A stretch of 64,000 nucleotides of DNA from Chionomys nivalis (taxonomy: Eukaryota; Chordata; Mammalia; Rodentia; Cricetidae), in the NCBI RefSeq assembly GCF_950005125.1, contig NC_080109.1, positions 43,309,501 through 43,373,500 on the forward strand. The letters run 5' to 3'. The notes below the pieces were generated by a model. The model saw nothing but the letters and a program-made list of their open reading frames with translations. It was not told the DNA's origin and ran no database searches. Shown one piece after another: positions 21,750-32,055 of the stretch (position 1 is its first letter; every line of letters starts with the position of its first letter). The position numbers and the translations under genes are program-made.

Positions 21750-23905
21750 AATCTTTTATCCTGCCACTTTGCTCAAAGTATTTATCAGCTGTAGGGGTTC
21801 CCTGGTGATACTTTTTAGGGTGACTTACATATACTATCATATCATCTGCAAATCAAGATACTTTGTCTTCTTCCTGACTTGCATCCCTTGCTCTTCTTCA
21901 GTTGTCTTACTGCTTCAGCTAAAACATCAGATACTGTGTTGAATAGATATTGAGAACAGTATGTCTTATTCCTGATTTTAGTGGGATTGTTTTGAGTTTT
22001 TCCCATTTTATTTGATGTTGGATATTGTTTTGCTGTAAATTGCCTTTATTATGTTTAGGTATGTCTCTTGTATCCCTAATCTTTCCAGGACTTTTATCAT
22101 GGGGGGGGGTGTTGGATTGTGTCAAAGGCCTTTTCTACATCTAATGAGATGATCATGTGGCTTTTTTCTTTTAGTTTGTTCATATAGTGGATTATATTTA
22201 CCGATTTTTGTATATTAAACCATCCCTGCATCTCTGGGATGAAACCTACTTGATCATGGTGTATGATCTTTTTGATGTGTTCTTGGATTTGGTTTATGAG
22301 TATTATATTGAGAATTTTTGCATCTGTGTTCATAAGGGAAATTGGTTTGTAATACTCTTTCTTTGTTGAGTTTAGTTTGGGTATCAGGGTGACTGTGGCC
22401 TCATAAAATGTTCCTTGTGCTTCTATTTTGTGGAATATTTTAAGGAGTATTGGCATTAACTCTTATTTGAAAGTCTGGTAGAATTTTGTGCTACAACCAA
22501 CTGACCCTGGGTTTTATTTGGTTGAGAGACTCTTAATGATTATTTCTATTTTACTTAGGGTTGTAGGCTGCTTAAATTGTTTATTTGATCTTGATTTAAC
22601 TTTGGTAAGTGGTACCTATTGATAAAATTATTCATTAATTTAGATTCTCCAATTTGGTGCAATACAGATTTTTAAAGTATGTCCTTAATGAATCTCTGGA
22701 TTTCCACGGTGTCTATTCTTTTCATTTCTGATTTTGTTAATTTGGATATTCTCTCGCTGTCTTTTAGTTAGTTTGGATAAGTGTTTGTCTATTTTATTGG
22801 TTTTCTCAAAGAATCAATGCTTTGTTTCATTGATTCCTTGTCTTGTTTTCTTCTTTCTGTTTTATTGATTCCAGCCCTCAATTTGATTACTTCCTGCCTC
22901 TACTCCTGGCTGTGTTTGCCTCTCTTTGTTCTAGAGCTTTCAGGTGTGTTGTTAATTTGCTAGTATGAGATATATCCAGTTTCTTTATGTAGGCACTTAG
23001 TGCTATGAACTTTCCTCTTAGCACTGCTTTCATTGTGTCCCACACATTTGGGTATGTTGTGCATTCATTTTCATTGAGTTCTAGGAAGTCTTTAGTTTCT
23101 GTATTTCTGCCTTGACCCAGTGGTAATTCAAGAGTTGTTCAGTTCCCATAAGTTTGTAGGCTTTCTGTTGTTCCCATTGTTGTTGAAATACAGCTTTAGT
23201 CAACGATGGTCTGATAGGATTCAGGGAGTTATTTCGTTTTCTTGTATCTGTTAAGATTTGTTTTGTGTCAAGAGTATGTGGTCAGTTTTGGAAAAACTTC
23301 CATGAGGTGCTGAGAAGAAGAAATATTCTTTTGTGTTTGGGTGAAATGTTCTATAAATATCTGTAAGGTTTTCAACATCTATTGGCTCTAGTATTTCCCT
23401 GTTTAGCTTCTGTTTAGTTTTTGTCTGGATGACCTGTCCAGAGTGGAGTATTGACGCTTCCCACTATCCGTGTGTGAGGGTTAATATGTGATTTAAGCTG
23501 TAGTGGTGTTTGCTTTACACACTCAGGTGCCCTTGTGTTTGGGGCACAGATGTTAGGATGTAAAATGTCATCTTGGTGTATTTTTCCTTTGATGAGTATG
23601 TAGTGTCCTTTTCTATCTCTTTGATCAGTTTTGTTTGAAGTCTGTTTTGTTAGATATTAGAATGGCTACACTAGCCTGCTTCTTAGGTCCATTTGCTTGG
23701 AAAAATGTTTTCCAACCCTTCACCCTGAGGTCTGCCCTTGATGGTGAGGGGTGTTTCTTGTAAGCAGCAGAAAGATAGATCCTATTTCCTCATACGTTCT
23801 GTTAGTATGTGTCTTTTTGTTGAGGAATTGAGGCCATTGATAGTGAGAGATTCAAAAGCCAATGATTGTTAATTCCTGTTATTCTGGTGGTAATGGAGGT
23901 GGTGG

Positions 23906-23933
23906 TTGTGTGTGTGTGTGTGTGTGTGTGTGT
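23906..23933. repeat. (TG)n microsatellite within L1-A
   Basis: About 13 tg units near the ORF2 start of L1-A. Confidence 0.9.
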
Positions 23934-23997
23934 ACATGCACTTCCCTTTTTTTGATTTTGGCAATGTGTTTTTATGTGTGTAGTTAACCTCCTTTAA

Positions 23998-24999
23998 TGG
24001 GTCCAGCCCCAAGACTCTCTTCAGGGTTCAGATTGGTCACTACAGCAAGCAAAAAGGCAGTTTTCTTCTTAGGGTATCTGAGGGCAAATGAATGAACTCT
24101 ATCCCCCTGTACTTTTTCAAATCGGTCTCTTTATTGTTCTGCTTTTATTCTAATTATCCTGTCCTAATTCTAATTCTCCTCCAACCTTTTTCCCTCTTGC
24201 GGGAGCCTTGAAGTGACAAAATAACCAGAAGATTTACCTGTTATTGATCAAAAGCACATTCCTAGGGTAAGTGATAAGGAGCTGAGCCACGGCAACACAA
24301 GGTTCCAAGGTTACAGGAGTAAGACTGTGGCCAGACAGGGAGAGGCACAGTGCCCAGTGACAAACTTTGAGACATAGGTCTATTGTCAGCAGACTTGCAA
24401 GCAAAGAATTGGCATGCTTTTCTCAGGGAGCTTTGTGTAGCAGCTTGGTTAGACAGCTGCGACTCAGACTGTGTGCACAGCTGTAAAGTTTTGAAGTTGT
24501 GATCTATTTACAAAAAGCTTTTAGTCTAGTTTGAACTTTCTCTGAGGTGAAAGTGAGCTAATTATGTGCAGTTAGTCCTAACAAAAGGAACAAGGAGGAT
24601 TTTAAGTGTCTACAGACATTGTGGGACAAATAGGTCTAGTTATGATGCATGTCCTAGTACATTTTCTATATATCAAAATTATATAGCTAAAATAAGAAAG
24701 TCATCTTTCTGATAAGTCACAGATATATGTGTGCCCATAAGACTGAGACATAATCATGAGATTACATGTAAACATCACATGAAAAATGCGTGGAATTGAG
24801 GAGATACATAGCTGTTATTGCACAAGTGAAATTACAGATGAAAGTAACAGTTTCAGAGTCAGTGGCCCTGCAGGCCCTGCCTAGCAGAGTTTCTTCATCT
24901 GAGAATAATTTCTCTGGTGGATTGGCATCTAAATTATCAATTTCTATAAGATATAATTATATCATGGCCCACAATAGATCACGATAAATTCTGCTGACA
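23998..24999 (-). mobile_element. LTR-like insertion between ORF1 and ORF2 of L1-A
   Basis: About 1,002 bp with no L1 similarity interrupt the L1. The plus-strand ends are tgggtccagcc and tctgctgaca, so TG..CA ends are possible. On the minus strand an AATAAAGAGACC polyadenylation-like stretch lies about 130 bases from the far end, as in an LTR. I found no exact 6-bp duplication (only tcctt on both sides with an offset), and the family is unknown. It could be a solo LTR or a piece of endogenous retrovirus. Confidence 0.5.
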
Positions 25000-25009
25000 A
25001 TCCTTAGGT

Positions 25010-25920
25010 TGAATTTTTTCTTCTAGTACCTTCTGCAGGGCTGGATTTTAGCTAGATATTGTTTAAATTTGACTTTATCGTGGAATATCTTATTTTTTCT
25101 ATGGTGATGGATTTTTTTCTAGATATAGTATTCTGCCATCTGTGGTCTCTTAAAATCTGTCCAGGCCCTTCTGGCTTTTAGAGTTTCTACTGAGAAGTCA
25201 GGAGTAATTCTAATAGGTTGGTTTTCATATGTTATGTGGTCTTTTACTCTTACAGATTTTAATATTCTTTGTTCTGTATGTTTAGTGTTTTGATAATTAT
25301 GTGGCAAAGGACCTTTCTTTGCTGGCCCAATCTATTTGGTGTTCTATATGCTTTTTGTACCTTGATAGACATTTTCTTCTATGATTTTATTGAAAATATT
25401 TTCTGAGCCTTCGAGCTGGGTTTCTTCTCCTGCATCTATCCCTGTTATTCTTAGGTTTGATCTTTTCATGGTGTCCCAGATTTCCTGGATGCTTTGTGTC
25501 AGGAATTTTTTAGATGTAACATTTTCCTTGACTGATATGTTCTTGTCTTTTATCATATCTTCAATGTCTGAGATTCTCTCTTCCATCTCTTGTATTCTGT
25601 TGGTGAAGCTTGCCTCTGTAGAAGTTTGTGCTTTCTTTATTGTTTCTGTGGAAACTCTCAGGTCTTAAACAGTTTGATTCATTGCCTTCAGCTGTTCTTC
25701 TTTTCTTGGTTTTCTTTAAGGAATTTATTTATTTCCGTTTTAAGGACCTGTATCTTCTTCATAATTTTTTTGTTCTTCATCTATGTTGAAATATTCAGAG
25801 CCTGTTGTGTTCTGATGGAGACATATTGCCTTGACTATTACTGATTTTGTTTTTATACTGGCATCTGGTTTAGGGATGATTTTAAATCCAGGAGCTGATT
25901 TCTGGATTTCTCTTTGTTGA
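25010..25920 (-). pseudogene. L1-A ORF1 remnant (RNA-binding protein)
   Basis: ORF1p is the L1 coiled-coil RNA-binding chaperone. The remnant shows the region before the RRM (MEERISDIEDMIKD.., ..KFLTQSIQEIWDTMKRSNLR.. near 25586-25480) and the C-terminal domain (..QPIRITPDFSVETLKARRAW.. near 25220-25150). Frames are interrupted, and the N-terminal part is only loosely alignable. Confidence 0.8.
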
Positions 25921-25959
25921 ATGAGTGTTTTTTCCCTGTTTTTTTTTTTTGTTGTTGTT

Positions 25960-26520
25960 TTTTGTTTTTTTTGTTTGTTTGTTTTTTTGTTTTTTTTCCC
26001 CTATTTACTCTGTGAGTCTCCAGAGAGTGTGATGGCCATGTGTTGCCCGTTTCACTGGCTTGCTCAGCTGGTGTTCCCAGGGTATGCCTACAGGTGTAAG
26101 AGGCAGGGATACTGGGGGAGGAATGTTAGAAGAGAAGGTCTCTGTGATCCCTTGGTGACAGGGCCAGATAGGAAAGGGAGACCACAGCAGGTTTTCTGCT
26201 TACAGAACTGGGGATGAGACCGGGGTGGGGAATCTCAAGAGCAGTAGGAGAAGTGTGGGTCTGCCTTGAGCCTGCTTGTTGCTCCGGGAGGAGCAGCCCT
26301 TGGTTCAGCAGGCTGTGTGACTGTTGCATTTGCAGTAGTCTGGGACAAAGAAACAAGTACGGAGAGGGAGGTTCGGAGGCGATGGTTTGCGGGATACAGG
26401 AGATGTGGGAAGGAGTGAGGGGTAGCTACAATTGGTGTTGAGTTGTAATACTAGGAACGGGACTGGGGAATTGTGTCTGGGGAACAGAGAGCTCTGCCAA
26501 CCTCAATCCTCACATTACTG
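25960..26520 (-). promoter_or_regulatory. L1-A 5' UTR (probable internal promoter)
   Basis: After a T-rich stretch (25935-25998) the composition switches to GC-rich text that runs upstream of ORF1 in the L1 sense. Position and composition fit an L1 5' UTR. It has no ~58-bp monomer pattern, unlike L1-C. The assignment is by position rather than by a recognised motif. Confidence 0.5.
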
Positions 26521-26767
26521 TGGCCCCTGAAACCCCGTCTTTAGTTCATTCCTTGAAACTTAGTTCTTAACCTGGACAGCTAAATTCCATTTTATGGAGG
26601 GATTTTTGTGTCACTGCTCAAACTATGAGCCACTATAATCATAAGCATCACTGAAATATCAGCATTAGACTCTTTAGGCTAAAAAGATGGAAAGCATGGA
26701 ATTTAAGTAAACAATTATAAGCAAAAATAATTTTTCAAATGTCAGAAGGATGTTGAAATACATATCC

Positions 26768-26990
26768 TGGGGGCTGGGAAGATGGCTCAGTGTTTGAGAG
26801 TATATGCTGATCTAGTAAAGTATCCGAGTTCAGTTCCCAGCATCCCTGGGCTTATAGCTGCCTGTAACTCCAGATCCAGAGGAATTCAAAGCCCTTTTCT
26901 GGTCTCTGAAGGTCCCAGCATACATGCGCGCATACACACACACACATGAGTACACCCACACACAGACAGAGAGAAATCATATATATGCTG
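26768..26990 (+). mobile_element. B2/B3 SINE
   Basis: Reads gggggctgggaagatggctc.., ..tccgagttcagttcccagca.., ..cctgtaactccagatccaga.., ..gcccttttctggtctctgaa.., then a (CA)-rich tail. Confidence 0.88.
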
Positions 26991-27180
26991 CATAGATAAA
27001 GCAGAGAAGGAGGCAGAGTTGGCGCTCAAGTTCTACACAGACTCAGTAATGATGGAGAGAGCAAAGATTAAGATTCAAAGTAGTGAACTCTATTAATTGT
27101 AATAGTACTTTTATACCCATTGGGTTCTGCGGTGGAAGGTGCTGGAATTTGGGGAGACTGATAGACTGCTTCAGTTGTTC

Positions 27181-27328
27181 CAGCCGTGGTTCTCAACCAG
27201 TAGGGGGACCCAAGACCATCAGAAAACACAGATATTGCATTATGATTCATAACAGTAGCAAAATTGCAGTTGTGAAGTAGCAAAGAAATTAATTTTATGG
27301 TTGGGGGTTATCACAACACAAGGAACTC
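27181..27328 (-). mobile_element. URR1 hAT-Charlie DNA transposon, antisense, deleted
   Basis: Starts near ccgtggttctcaacc (terminal inverted repeat), continues ..ttatgattcataacagtagc.., ..gttgtgaagtagcaaagaaa.., ..ttatggttgggggttatcac.., and stops before the other inverted repeat. Confidence 0.8.
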
Positions 27329-27659
27329 AGAAGCATTGGAAAGACTGGAAGTCTCAGGTGGAATTCTCACATAAGGCAGAGTTTCTTTGCAAACCGACAC
27401 ACACTCTGTGGTCTGACTGTAACCTCTAGCAATATTCCAGCAGCAGAGTTTTATTCTTTTTAGCTCAAATCTGAAAAGATAATCTGGAAATTCTCCCATT
27501 GGATCAGACCTCAGGATGGGCTCTGAAGTGTCAGAACACAGATCCTAACAGACAGGCTGGGAGCATTGCTCTGGAAGCCTTGGTACTTGACAATCAAACC
27601 TCTCTGACAGTCCACTCAACCCACTTCCCAGAGGGCACTCCTATGCTGTGTCTATCTCC
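27329..27659. other. Unassigned non-coding sequence
   Basis: No repeat or gene is recognised. Confidence 0.4.
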
Positions 27660-28125
27660 ACAGTGTAGTTATACTCCAGTGGCTGCACTGCACCTATATT
27701 CCAGTGACCACACTGCTACACCTATACTACAGTGACTGCATTGCACCTATACTCCAGTGGCTGCACTGCACCTATACTCCAATGTCTGCAATGCACCTGT
27801 ACTCCAGTGACTGTACTGGGCCTATGCTACAGTGACTGCACTGCACCTACACTCCAGTGGCTGCACTGTGCCTATACTCCAGTGGATGCACTGCTATTAT
27901 ACTTCAATGGCTGCACTGCACCTATCCTCCACTGACTACACTGCACCTATTCTCCAGTGGCTGCACTGGGCCTACACTCCAGTGGCTGCACTGCTCCTAT
28001 ACTCTGGTGACTGTGCTGCACCTATACTCCAGTGACTGCACTGCACCTATACTCTGGTGGCTGCACTGTGCCTATACTCCAGTGACCGCACTGCACCTAT
28101 ACTCCAGTGGCTGTGCTGCACCTAC
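27660..28125 (+). repeat. 25-bp minisatellite, about 18-19 degenerate copies
   Basis: Units follow the pattern acctatactccagtggctgcactgc in degenerate form; most are 25 bp with single-base variants. The array ends exactly where a B1-like SINE starts (cccagctacttgggaggctg). Because 25 leaves remainder 1 on division by 3, every plus frame cycles through all three phases of the unit, and none contains a stop. That explains the overlapping frames of 67-101 codons, which are not genes. Confidence 0.95.
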
Positions 28126-28245
28126 ACACCCAGCTACTTGGGAGGCTGAGGAAGGAGGTTGAAAGCTGAAGGTCTACCTGGGCTAGAGGGTGTTCAAGGC
28201 CATGCTGGGTCACCATTACAAGATTCTGTCTCAGAATAAAAAACC
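28126..28245 (+). mobile_element. B1/7SL-type SINE, ancient type, 3' part
   Basis: Reads cccagctacttgggaggctg.., ..ctgggctagagggtgttcaa.., ..agattctgtctcagaataaa. The arms resemble primitive 7SL monomers (PB1/FAM-like) more than young B1. The left arm is replaced by the minisatellite. Confidence 0.7.
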
Positions 28246-28569
28246 TAGGGCTCAGTGGGTAGAGGGAGCTTGTGATCAAGCCTGACAACCTGAGTTTGAT
28301 CCCCAGAACCCACATGAAGGAGAGAACCAGTTCCCACGAGGAGTCCTCTGACCTCTGTGCTCACACCATCAGGTTCTGTTGCTGTGATAAAATACTCAGA
28401 AAGATTAGGGGGAAAAGGACTTACTCACTGTACATTTCAAGACCACAGCCCATCCTTGTGGGAAATCACAGTCACAAGAACTTTAAGCAGCTAATCCCAA
28501 AATCAAGAGCAGAGAGCAAAGAACTAATGTGTGCATGACTGAGCTCTGCTCCCTCGCCATTCCTTTGGT

Positions 28570-29096
28570 TGTTTTTGTGTTTTAGACAGATCTCATGTAG
28601 CTTTGGCAGGCCTGGAATTCACCATGTAGACCAGGCTAGCCTGGAACTCACATATATACTTCCTCTGTTGGCTGAGTTTTCTGTCCCGCCCAGTTCCCGC
28701 AGTCATTAAGTCCCAAAGAAATCACACAGAGGTCTACATTAGTTATAAACTTATTGGCCCATTAGATCAGGCATCTTATTAACTCTTATAATTTATATCA
28801 GCCCATTATTCTTGTCTATGTTAGCCACGTGGCTTGGTACTTTTTTCATCGAGGCAGTCACATCTTGCTTGATCTGTGGCTGGGTCACAACTGCAGACTA
28901 GGACTTCCTTCTACCCAGAATTCTCCTGTTCTCATTGACTTGCCTCTACTTCCTGTCTGGCTGTCCTGCCTATGCTTCCTGCCTGGCTACTGACCAATCA
29001 GCATTTTGTTAAAATACAGTAGGGTACAAACCATTGAACCACAACACTCTCTGCCTCTTAAGTGCTGGGATTTAAAACAGGTGCTACCAGCCTTAC
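28570..29096 (-). mobile_element. B1 SINE, antisense, split by a solo LTR
   Basis: The first part (28570-28665) reads ..agacagatctcatgtagctt.., ..gtagaccaggctagcctgga... The second part (29047-29096) reads ctctctgcctcttaagtgct.., ..ggatttaaaacaggtgctac.. . Removing the LTR restores B1 order. Confidence 0.85.
28666..29046 (-). mobile_element. ERV2-like solo LTR (family B), 381 bp, within a B1
   Basis: The plus-strand ends are tgttggctgag and ..gaaccacaaca. It shares ctgtcccgccc, gaattctcctgttctcatt and ccaatcagc with the LTR at 50747, so both are family B. No internal coding sequence. The flanking duplication is not clean (ttcctc / ctctct) in a low-complexity target. Confidence 0.82.
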
Positions 29097-29222
29097 CTTT
29101 CTCCATCTTTGTTTAATATGGGATTTCCTTCCCACAGTGGGTAGTTCTTCCCACCTCAGTTAACATAATCAAGATAGTCCCTCATAAACACTCCCAAAGA
29201 CACGCCCACAGACATGCCCACA

Positions 29223-29639
29223 AATGTTGGTCCTCATGAGGCCTGGGTGTGAAGCCCAGTGTCACTTCCTGAGCCTAACTTGAGTTTGGTGAGGCCTAGT
29301 GTAACTTCCTGAGCCTAGCTCAAGTTTGGAGACCTGTCTTTGGCTACCTAACCTAGACCCGCCTCTGCCCAGCCACTGCTAGCATGGCAGAATATTATTG
29401 GCCCTTATTCCTTACTCTGCCTCAACCCATCCCAAGCTTCTCCACCCCCATCACAACCTTATATAAGTTCCTGCCTGACACCATTAAACTAGATCCTACT
29501 TTGACAGACTCCTGACTCAGTGGGTGTGTTTCTCTGGCCAGTGGGGAGGGCTGGTTCATTCAATACCCATCACACTCAGCCCCAGGTAGAGTCCGGGGGT
29601 TCAGCTCTGCACTCTCTCTTTCTGCCAGAGCACCCAGCA
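29223..29639 (+). mobile_element. LTR-like 417-bp insertion flanked by 16-bp direct repeats
   Basis: Nearly identical 16-mers cacagacatgcccaca (29207-29222) and cacagacatacccaca (29640-29655) flank it. Inside is a TATA-like ttatataagttcctgcc near 29459 and an attaaact signal about 25 bp later, as in a retroviral promoter and polyadenylation region. Flanks of 16 bp suit L1-type insertion better than LTR integration, yet there is no A tail. The family is unknown. Confidence 0.5.
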
Positions 29640-29827
29640 CACAGACATACCCACATGCCAATCCAATCTAACCCCTCATGGAGACTTCCCAGATAAGTTT
29701 AAATTGTCTCAAGTTGACAGTTAAAACTACTACACTTTCCATGACACATATGAACCCATAAACATGCAAATAAATTTATCTTTTAAAAATTAGGGGGGAA
29801 CATCTGGGAAAATATTCTGAGGGAAAG

Positions 29828-29885
29828 CACTTCATAGAGTGCACGGGGCGCTGGGTCTAATTCTTCAGCACTAGAAAGGAAAACA
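29828..29885 (+). mobile_element. ID element fragment
   Basis: Reads ..cacttcatagagtgcacggg.., ..gctgggtctaattcttcagc.. in line with the ID 3' half. Confidence 0.5.
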
Positions 29886-30655
29886 AACCAACACATTTGC
29901 TACATCTGAGCATGGAGTGCCATGGTTTGGAGGTGCAGAACACTGGAATGCTTGCTATTCCCCCTGTAATTTCATGGCTGACTGGGTCCTGAGATTCACC
30001 ACCTCCATCACTGCTCAGCATCACAGGAGAACTCACTGCACATGACCAGACTGGGAAAAAGCATCAAATCCAAAATCAAAGTGCAGTGTCTGCTGAATGT
30101 GTACCACTTTTATTCTGTTGTAAAGTTGTCTAAGTTGAACTATCCTAAGTTGGCACCACCTCTATTCTGAATGAAGAGTCCAAGAATAAGAATATAAAAG
30201 TGTAGATTCCAAAAATAAGAATGTAGAAATGAAGAATATAAAAATTGTAAGCATAGGAGAATGAGAGCAGACTGTCAACAGCTTTCTTAGCAGTTTAAGG
30301 ATTAACTTTTAACAGTAGGTTACTCCACTTTACAACCCATAGCTCTGTTTGCAAGACTGAAGTGGCCCTCTGCAAACTTAGGGTCACTCTGCAAACTTAG
30401 AATCAGCTTTTAGATACCCACCCACGGCCACCACTCATGACCAGAAATTGATGTGGGTTAAGCTAATTTTTAAATGATGGGATGTACATGACTTTCAACT
30501 TTTTGGTTTTATATTGTCCCATACCCTTCCCTGCTATGCAAAACCGACAGTGTAAGGGGAGGTTCAGAGCCTTGGTAAACACTATCAAGGAGTACCAGGG
30601 AAAAACAATGAACTAAATACAAACACTACTTTAACTGAAAAACTCTGTTAATAAA
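29886..30655. other. Unassigned non-coding sequence
   Basis: No repeat or gene is recognised; this is the flank into which L1-B inserted. Confidence 0.4.
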
Positions 30656-30682
30656 AATTGAAAAGAAGACTGAGCCAGAGAC

Positions 30683-31870
30683 CCTACAGCAGCAAGACTT
30701 GAACAACCATATATCAATGAAGCAGAAGAAAATGACCTAAAATAAAAACTTCAGAAGAATGTTTGAGACTCATAAAGTGGAAATGAGAAATTCCCTAAAG
30801 AAATGGAAGAAAAGACAAAAAAGGAAGACATCAGCAAATCCCTTAAAGAATCCCTTAAAGAAAACTATGGAGGGAGAAGATGAGCAAGGAAGTCTGGACC
30901 CTGAAGGGTTGGTCTACCCACTGAGACAGTGTGCCTGTTCTAATGGGAACTCACCAAATACAGCTGGACTGGGACTGAATGAGCATGCGATCAAACAGAA
31001 CTCTCTGAATGTGACTGACAATGGGGGCTGACAGAGAAGCCATTGATAAAGGCACTGGGACTTGTTTCTACTGCATGTACTGGCTTTTTGGGACCCTAGA
31101 CTGTTTGGATGCAAAGCTTCCTAGGCCTGGATGTAGGGGGGAGGGCCTTGGACTTCCCACAGGGCAAGATTTCCTGCCCTCTCTTAAGGAGGGAGGGGAA
31201 GGGAGAAGGGTTAGTGGGGGAGTGGGAGGGGAATGGGAGGAGGGGAGGAAGTGTAAATTTTTGAATGGAAAATAATTTTTAAAAAAGGAAACTATGGAAA
31301 AGCAATCAAATGTATGAAAGAAACTATTCAAGACGTGAAAACTGAAATAGAGACAATAAAGAAAACACAAGCCAAGGTAACTATAGAAAAAAAATCATGA
31401 GAAAATAATCAGGAACCACAAGTTCAAAAATAAAGAACAGAATACAAGAGATGGAAGAGAGACTCTCAAGTGCTGAAGGTACAGTTGAGGAAATAGACTC
31501 ATCAGTCAAAGAAAGCATTAAATCTAACAAAAGCTTAACACAAAATATCCAGAAAATATGGGACACCATGAAAAGACAAAACTTAAGAATAATAGGTATA
31601 CAGAAGGAGAAGTCCAATTCAACAGGAAATATATTTGATAAAATCATAGGAGAAAACTTTCTCAACTTAAAGAAAGAAATGTATATGAAAATACAAGAAG
31701 CTTATAGAACACCAAATAAACTGGATCAAAAAAAGTTCCCTTGCTACATAATAATCAAAACACAAAACATCCAAAATAAAGAATATTAAGAGCTTCAAAG
31801 GAAAAAGGCCAAGTAACATATAAAGGCAGACCTATCAGAATTACACCTGACTTCTAATTAGAGACAATGA
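30683..31870 (+). pseudogene. L1-B ORF1 remnant
   Basis: A decayed ORF1p frame. The part from 31451 is readable for 112 codons: MEERLSSAEGTVEEIDSS.., ..LTQNIQKIWDTMKRQNLRII.., ..MKIQEAYRTPNKLDQKKF.., i.e. the coiled-coil end and RRM. A 417-bp L1 3' end interrupts its N-terminal half. The C-terminal ITPDF block near 31845 is out of frame. Confidence 0.85.
30872..31288 (+). mobile_element. Truncated L1 3' UTR insertion inside L1-B ORF1
   Basis: A rodent L1 3' UTR segment: ..ggaactcaccaaatacagct.., ..tgaatgagcatgcgatcaaa.., ..catgtactggctttttggga.., a G-rich block (31180-31250), and an A tail. Direct repeats aaactatgga flank it at 30862-30871 and 31289-31298. Its 3' UTR differs from that of the host L1-B, so the source is another, younger L1 subfamily. 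Confidence 0.93.
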
Positions 31871-32055
31871 AAGCCAGAAGGACCTGGTCAAGCATTATGC
31901 AGACATTAAGAGACCACAGAAGCCAGCCCAGACTATTATACCCAGCAAACTTTCAATCACCATAGAAGGACAAAACAAGATGTTCCATATTCCAATACCT
32001 AGGTACAAACCCAGTTTTATACAAAGCACTAGAAAAAAAATCCAACCCAAGGAAG

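Larger units (their letters stand above)
20220..23950 (-). pseudogene. L1-A ORF2 remnant (endonuclease, reverse transcriptase, C-terminal)
   Basis: ORF2p of LINE-1 nicks target DNA and reverse-transcribes L1 RNA. Here fragments are recognisable in broken frames. The RT catalytic FADD motif is preserved at the complement of 21841-21852. RT fingers/palm text (..DQVGFIPEMQGWFNIQKSVNII.. in shortened form) lies near 22100-22450, and the thumb and C-terminal region follows at 21253-21585 (..KDLPCSQISRINIVKM..). A C-terminal piece (WWEYKLIQLLWKSVW) lies near 20600. Stops occur throughout, so no protein is expected. Confidence 0.85.
20085..26520 (-). mobile_element. LINE-1 copy L1-A, full-structure but decayed
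   Basis: On the minus strand the order is GC-rich 5' region (26520-25960), ORF1 (25920-25010), ORF2 (23950-20220) and 3' UTR with the G-rich and AATAAA-containing end near 20130. A ~1-kb LTR-like insertion separates ORF1 from ORF2, and a 28-bp B1 head lies at the 3' end. Many stops and frameshifts make it non-functional. Its 5' UTR differs from the monomer array of L1-C, so it is a different L1 lineage (Lx-like in appearance). Ends are approximate because no clean target duplication was found. Confidence 0.85.
28364..29743 (-). mobile_element. Rodent MaLR-type LTR-like repeat, antisense, split twice
   Basis: Pieces in order are caggttctgttgctgtgata.., ..gcagctaatcccaaaatcaa.., ..cacagtgggtagttcttccc.., ..taacataatcaagatagtcc.., ..gtctcaagttgacagttaaa.., which together match the antisense of the uninterrupted copy at 41037-41430. 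It is interrupted by a B1 and by the 29223-29639 segment, and it splits the B3. Confidence 0.7.
28248..29795 (+). mobile_element. B3 SINE, split by a nested cluster
   Basis: The 5' part (28248-28363) reads ..gggctcagtgggtagaggga.., ..tgatcaagcctgacaacctg.., ..agtttgatccccagaaccca... The 3' tail (29744-29795) reads ..catgacacatatgaacccat.., ..aaataaatttatcttt. The two halves join if the 28364-29743 insertion is removed. Confidence 0.75.

Noticed and set aside
27732..28162. Overlapping 67-101 codon frames with a Leu/Tyr/Ser/Cys/Thr periodic peptide
   Set aside because: They follow from a stop-free 25-bp tandem repeat that is open in every plus phase; no start context or domain.
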